DNA from: CAWFXC01 sp963819735 | GTDB taxonomy: Bacteria > Actinomycetota > Acidimicrobiia > IMCC26256 > DASPTH01 | Assembly: GCA_963819735.1 (NCBI GenBank) | Contig: CAWFXC010000004.1 | Coordinates: 1 to 64,000 of the forward strand | Direction of reading: 5' to 3' | DNA length: 64,000 bases | In this document: piece by piece, positions 63,630-64,000 of the stretch | How the letters are laid out: the number at the start of each line of letters is the position of its first letter | Numbering within the stretch: the first letter of the stretch is position 1 | Position numbers and translations under genes: made by a program | Notes under the pieces: generated by a model | Told to the model about the DNA's origin: nothing | Databases searched by the model: none | The model's input: only the letters and a program-made list of their open reading frames with translations

Positions 63630-64000
63630 ATGAATTTTCCCGAGGGCCTGCGGTACAGCGCGGAACACGAATGGGTCGCGGTCGACGGCCCCCGGGCGCG
63701 GATCGGCATCACCGACTTCGCCCAGGACTCGTTGGGCGACGTCGTCTACGTCGAGCTTCCCGCGGTCGGAGCGAATGTGCTCGCCCACGCGAGCTGCGCC
63801 GAGGTCGAGTCGACGAAGTCGGTGTCGGAGATCTTCTCGCCGGTGAGTGGCACGATCGTCGAGGTGAACTCGGGCCTCGACGACGCGCCCGAGCTGGTGA
63901 ACTCCGATCCCTACGGGGGTGGGTGGATCTTCGGCGTCGAGATGGCGGACCCTTCGGAGATCGACTCCCTGTTGTCTGCTGCTGCCTATCAGGCTTTGGT
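63630..64000 (+). CDS. gcvH: Glycine cleavage system H protein (3' end beyond window)
   Basis: Of the reading frame, 123 codons are visible. The start NFPEGLRYSAEHEWVAVDG and IGITDFAQDSLGDVVYVELP are typical. The lipoyl-lysine is K63 in EVESTKSVSEIFSPVSG. The H protein carries the aminomethyl group between the P, T and L proteins. ATG 63630 is the family start. No stop codon is reached before base 64000, and only a few codons should be missing. Confidence 0.95.
   Translation, partial: MNFPEGLRYSAEHEWVAVDGPRARIGITDFAQDSLGDVVYVELPAVGANVLAHASCAEVESTKSVSEIFSPVSGTIVEVNSGLDDAPELVNSDPYGGGWIFGVEMADPSEIDSLLSAAAYQAL

Overview
The window is high-GC, densely packed bacterial DNA. Many start codons are GTG or TTG, and many genes overlap by 1 or 4 bases. 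The backbone runs TPR protein, HAD phosphatase, tlyA, nadK, recN, steA, steB, pyrG, Nudix, xerD, scpA, scpB, rluB-type synthase, cmk, der. This is the gene order of the Mycobacterium tuberculosis Rv1691-Rv1713 neighbourhood, so the organism is an actinobacterium. The KorAB, Tad, CoxDEF and TMEM175-type genes would fit a deep-branching, non-mycolate group such as Acidimicrobiia, but that class assignment is inference.

Layout. (1) 1-2030: the 3' part of an rRNA operon. It holds the end of a group I intron with a LAGLIDADG endonuclease inside 23S rRNA, then the 23S 3' exon, 5S and a terminator. (2) 2086-8622: a TPR protein with a long basic tail, an SSB-like protein, 2-oxoacid:ferredoxin oxidoreductase korAB and a DUF1015 gene. 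(3) 8723-22364: the tlyA-nadK-recN-steA-steB run. An envelope module (membrane phosphatase-fold protein, MraY-like transferase, GT-C glycosyltransferase) sits between steB and pyrG. (4) 22379-27302: Nudix, xerD, a DksA-type zinc finger, a site-2 protease, an HD protein, TMEM175 and trpS. (5) 27381-38094: scpAB, a pseudouridine synthase, aroH-tyrA-aroA, cmk, plsC, ispH, a DUF512 protein and der. (6) 38112-41057: a TadE/TadG pair behind a candidate WhiG/FliA-type promoter, a small zinc-ribbon membrane protein and tRNA-Pro. (7) 41148-55428: an accessory region. It includes a coupled operon (AttH/CrtC-like, orphan PEP-utilising His-domain protein, molybdopterin oxidoreductase), a BldD-like regulator, an unannotated HExxH protein and assorted metabolic genes. 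(8) 55430-64000: an SGNH lipoprotein, CoxD/CoxE/XdhC-type molybdenum-hydroxylase maturation genes, an SDR, pgsA-like, a GDP-mannose pyrophosphorylase fused to a decayed phosphomannomutase domain, and gcvH running off the end.

The strongest unusual features are the 23S intron, whose ribozyme core is embedded in the endonuclease reading frame and whose 3' end may be A rather than G, and the three-gene operon beside tRNA-Pro. Four genes (korB, DUF1015, MraY-like, DUF512) each carry a one-base frameshift in or near a C/G-rich run. These may be sequence errors, so their breakage should not be taken at face value. Three short tandem arrays with 24-, 25- and 13-base units sit exactly at gene junctions.
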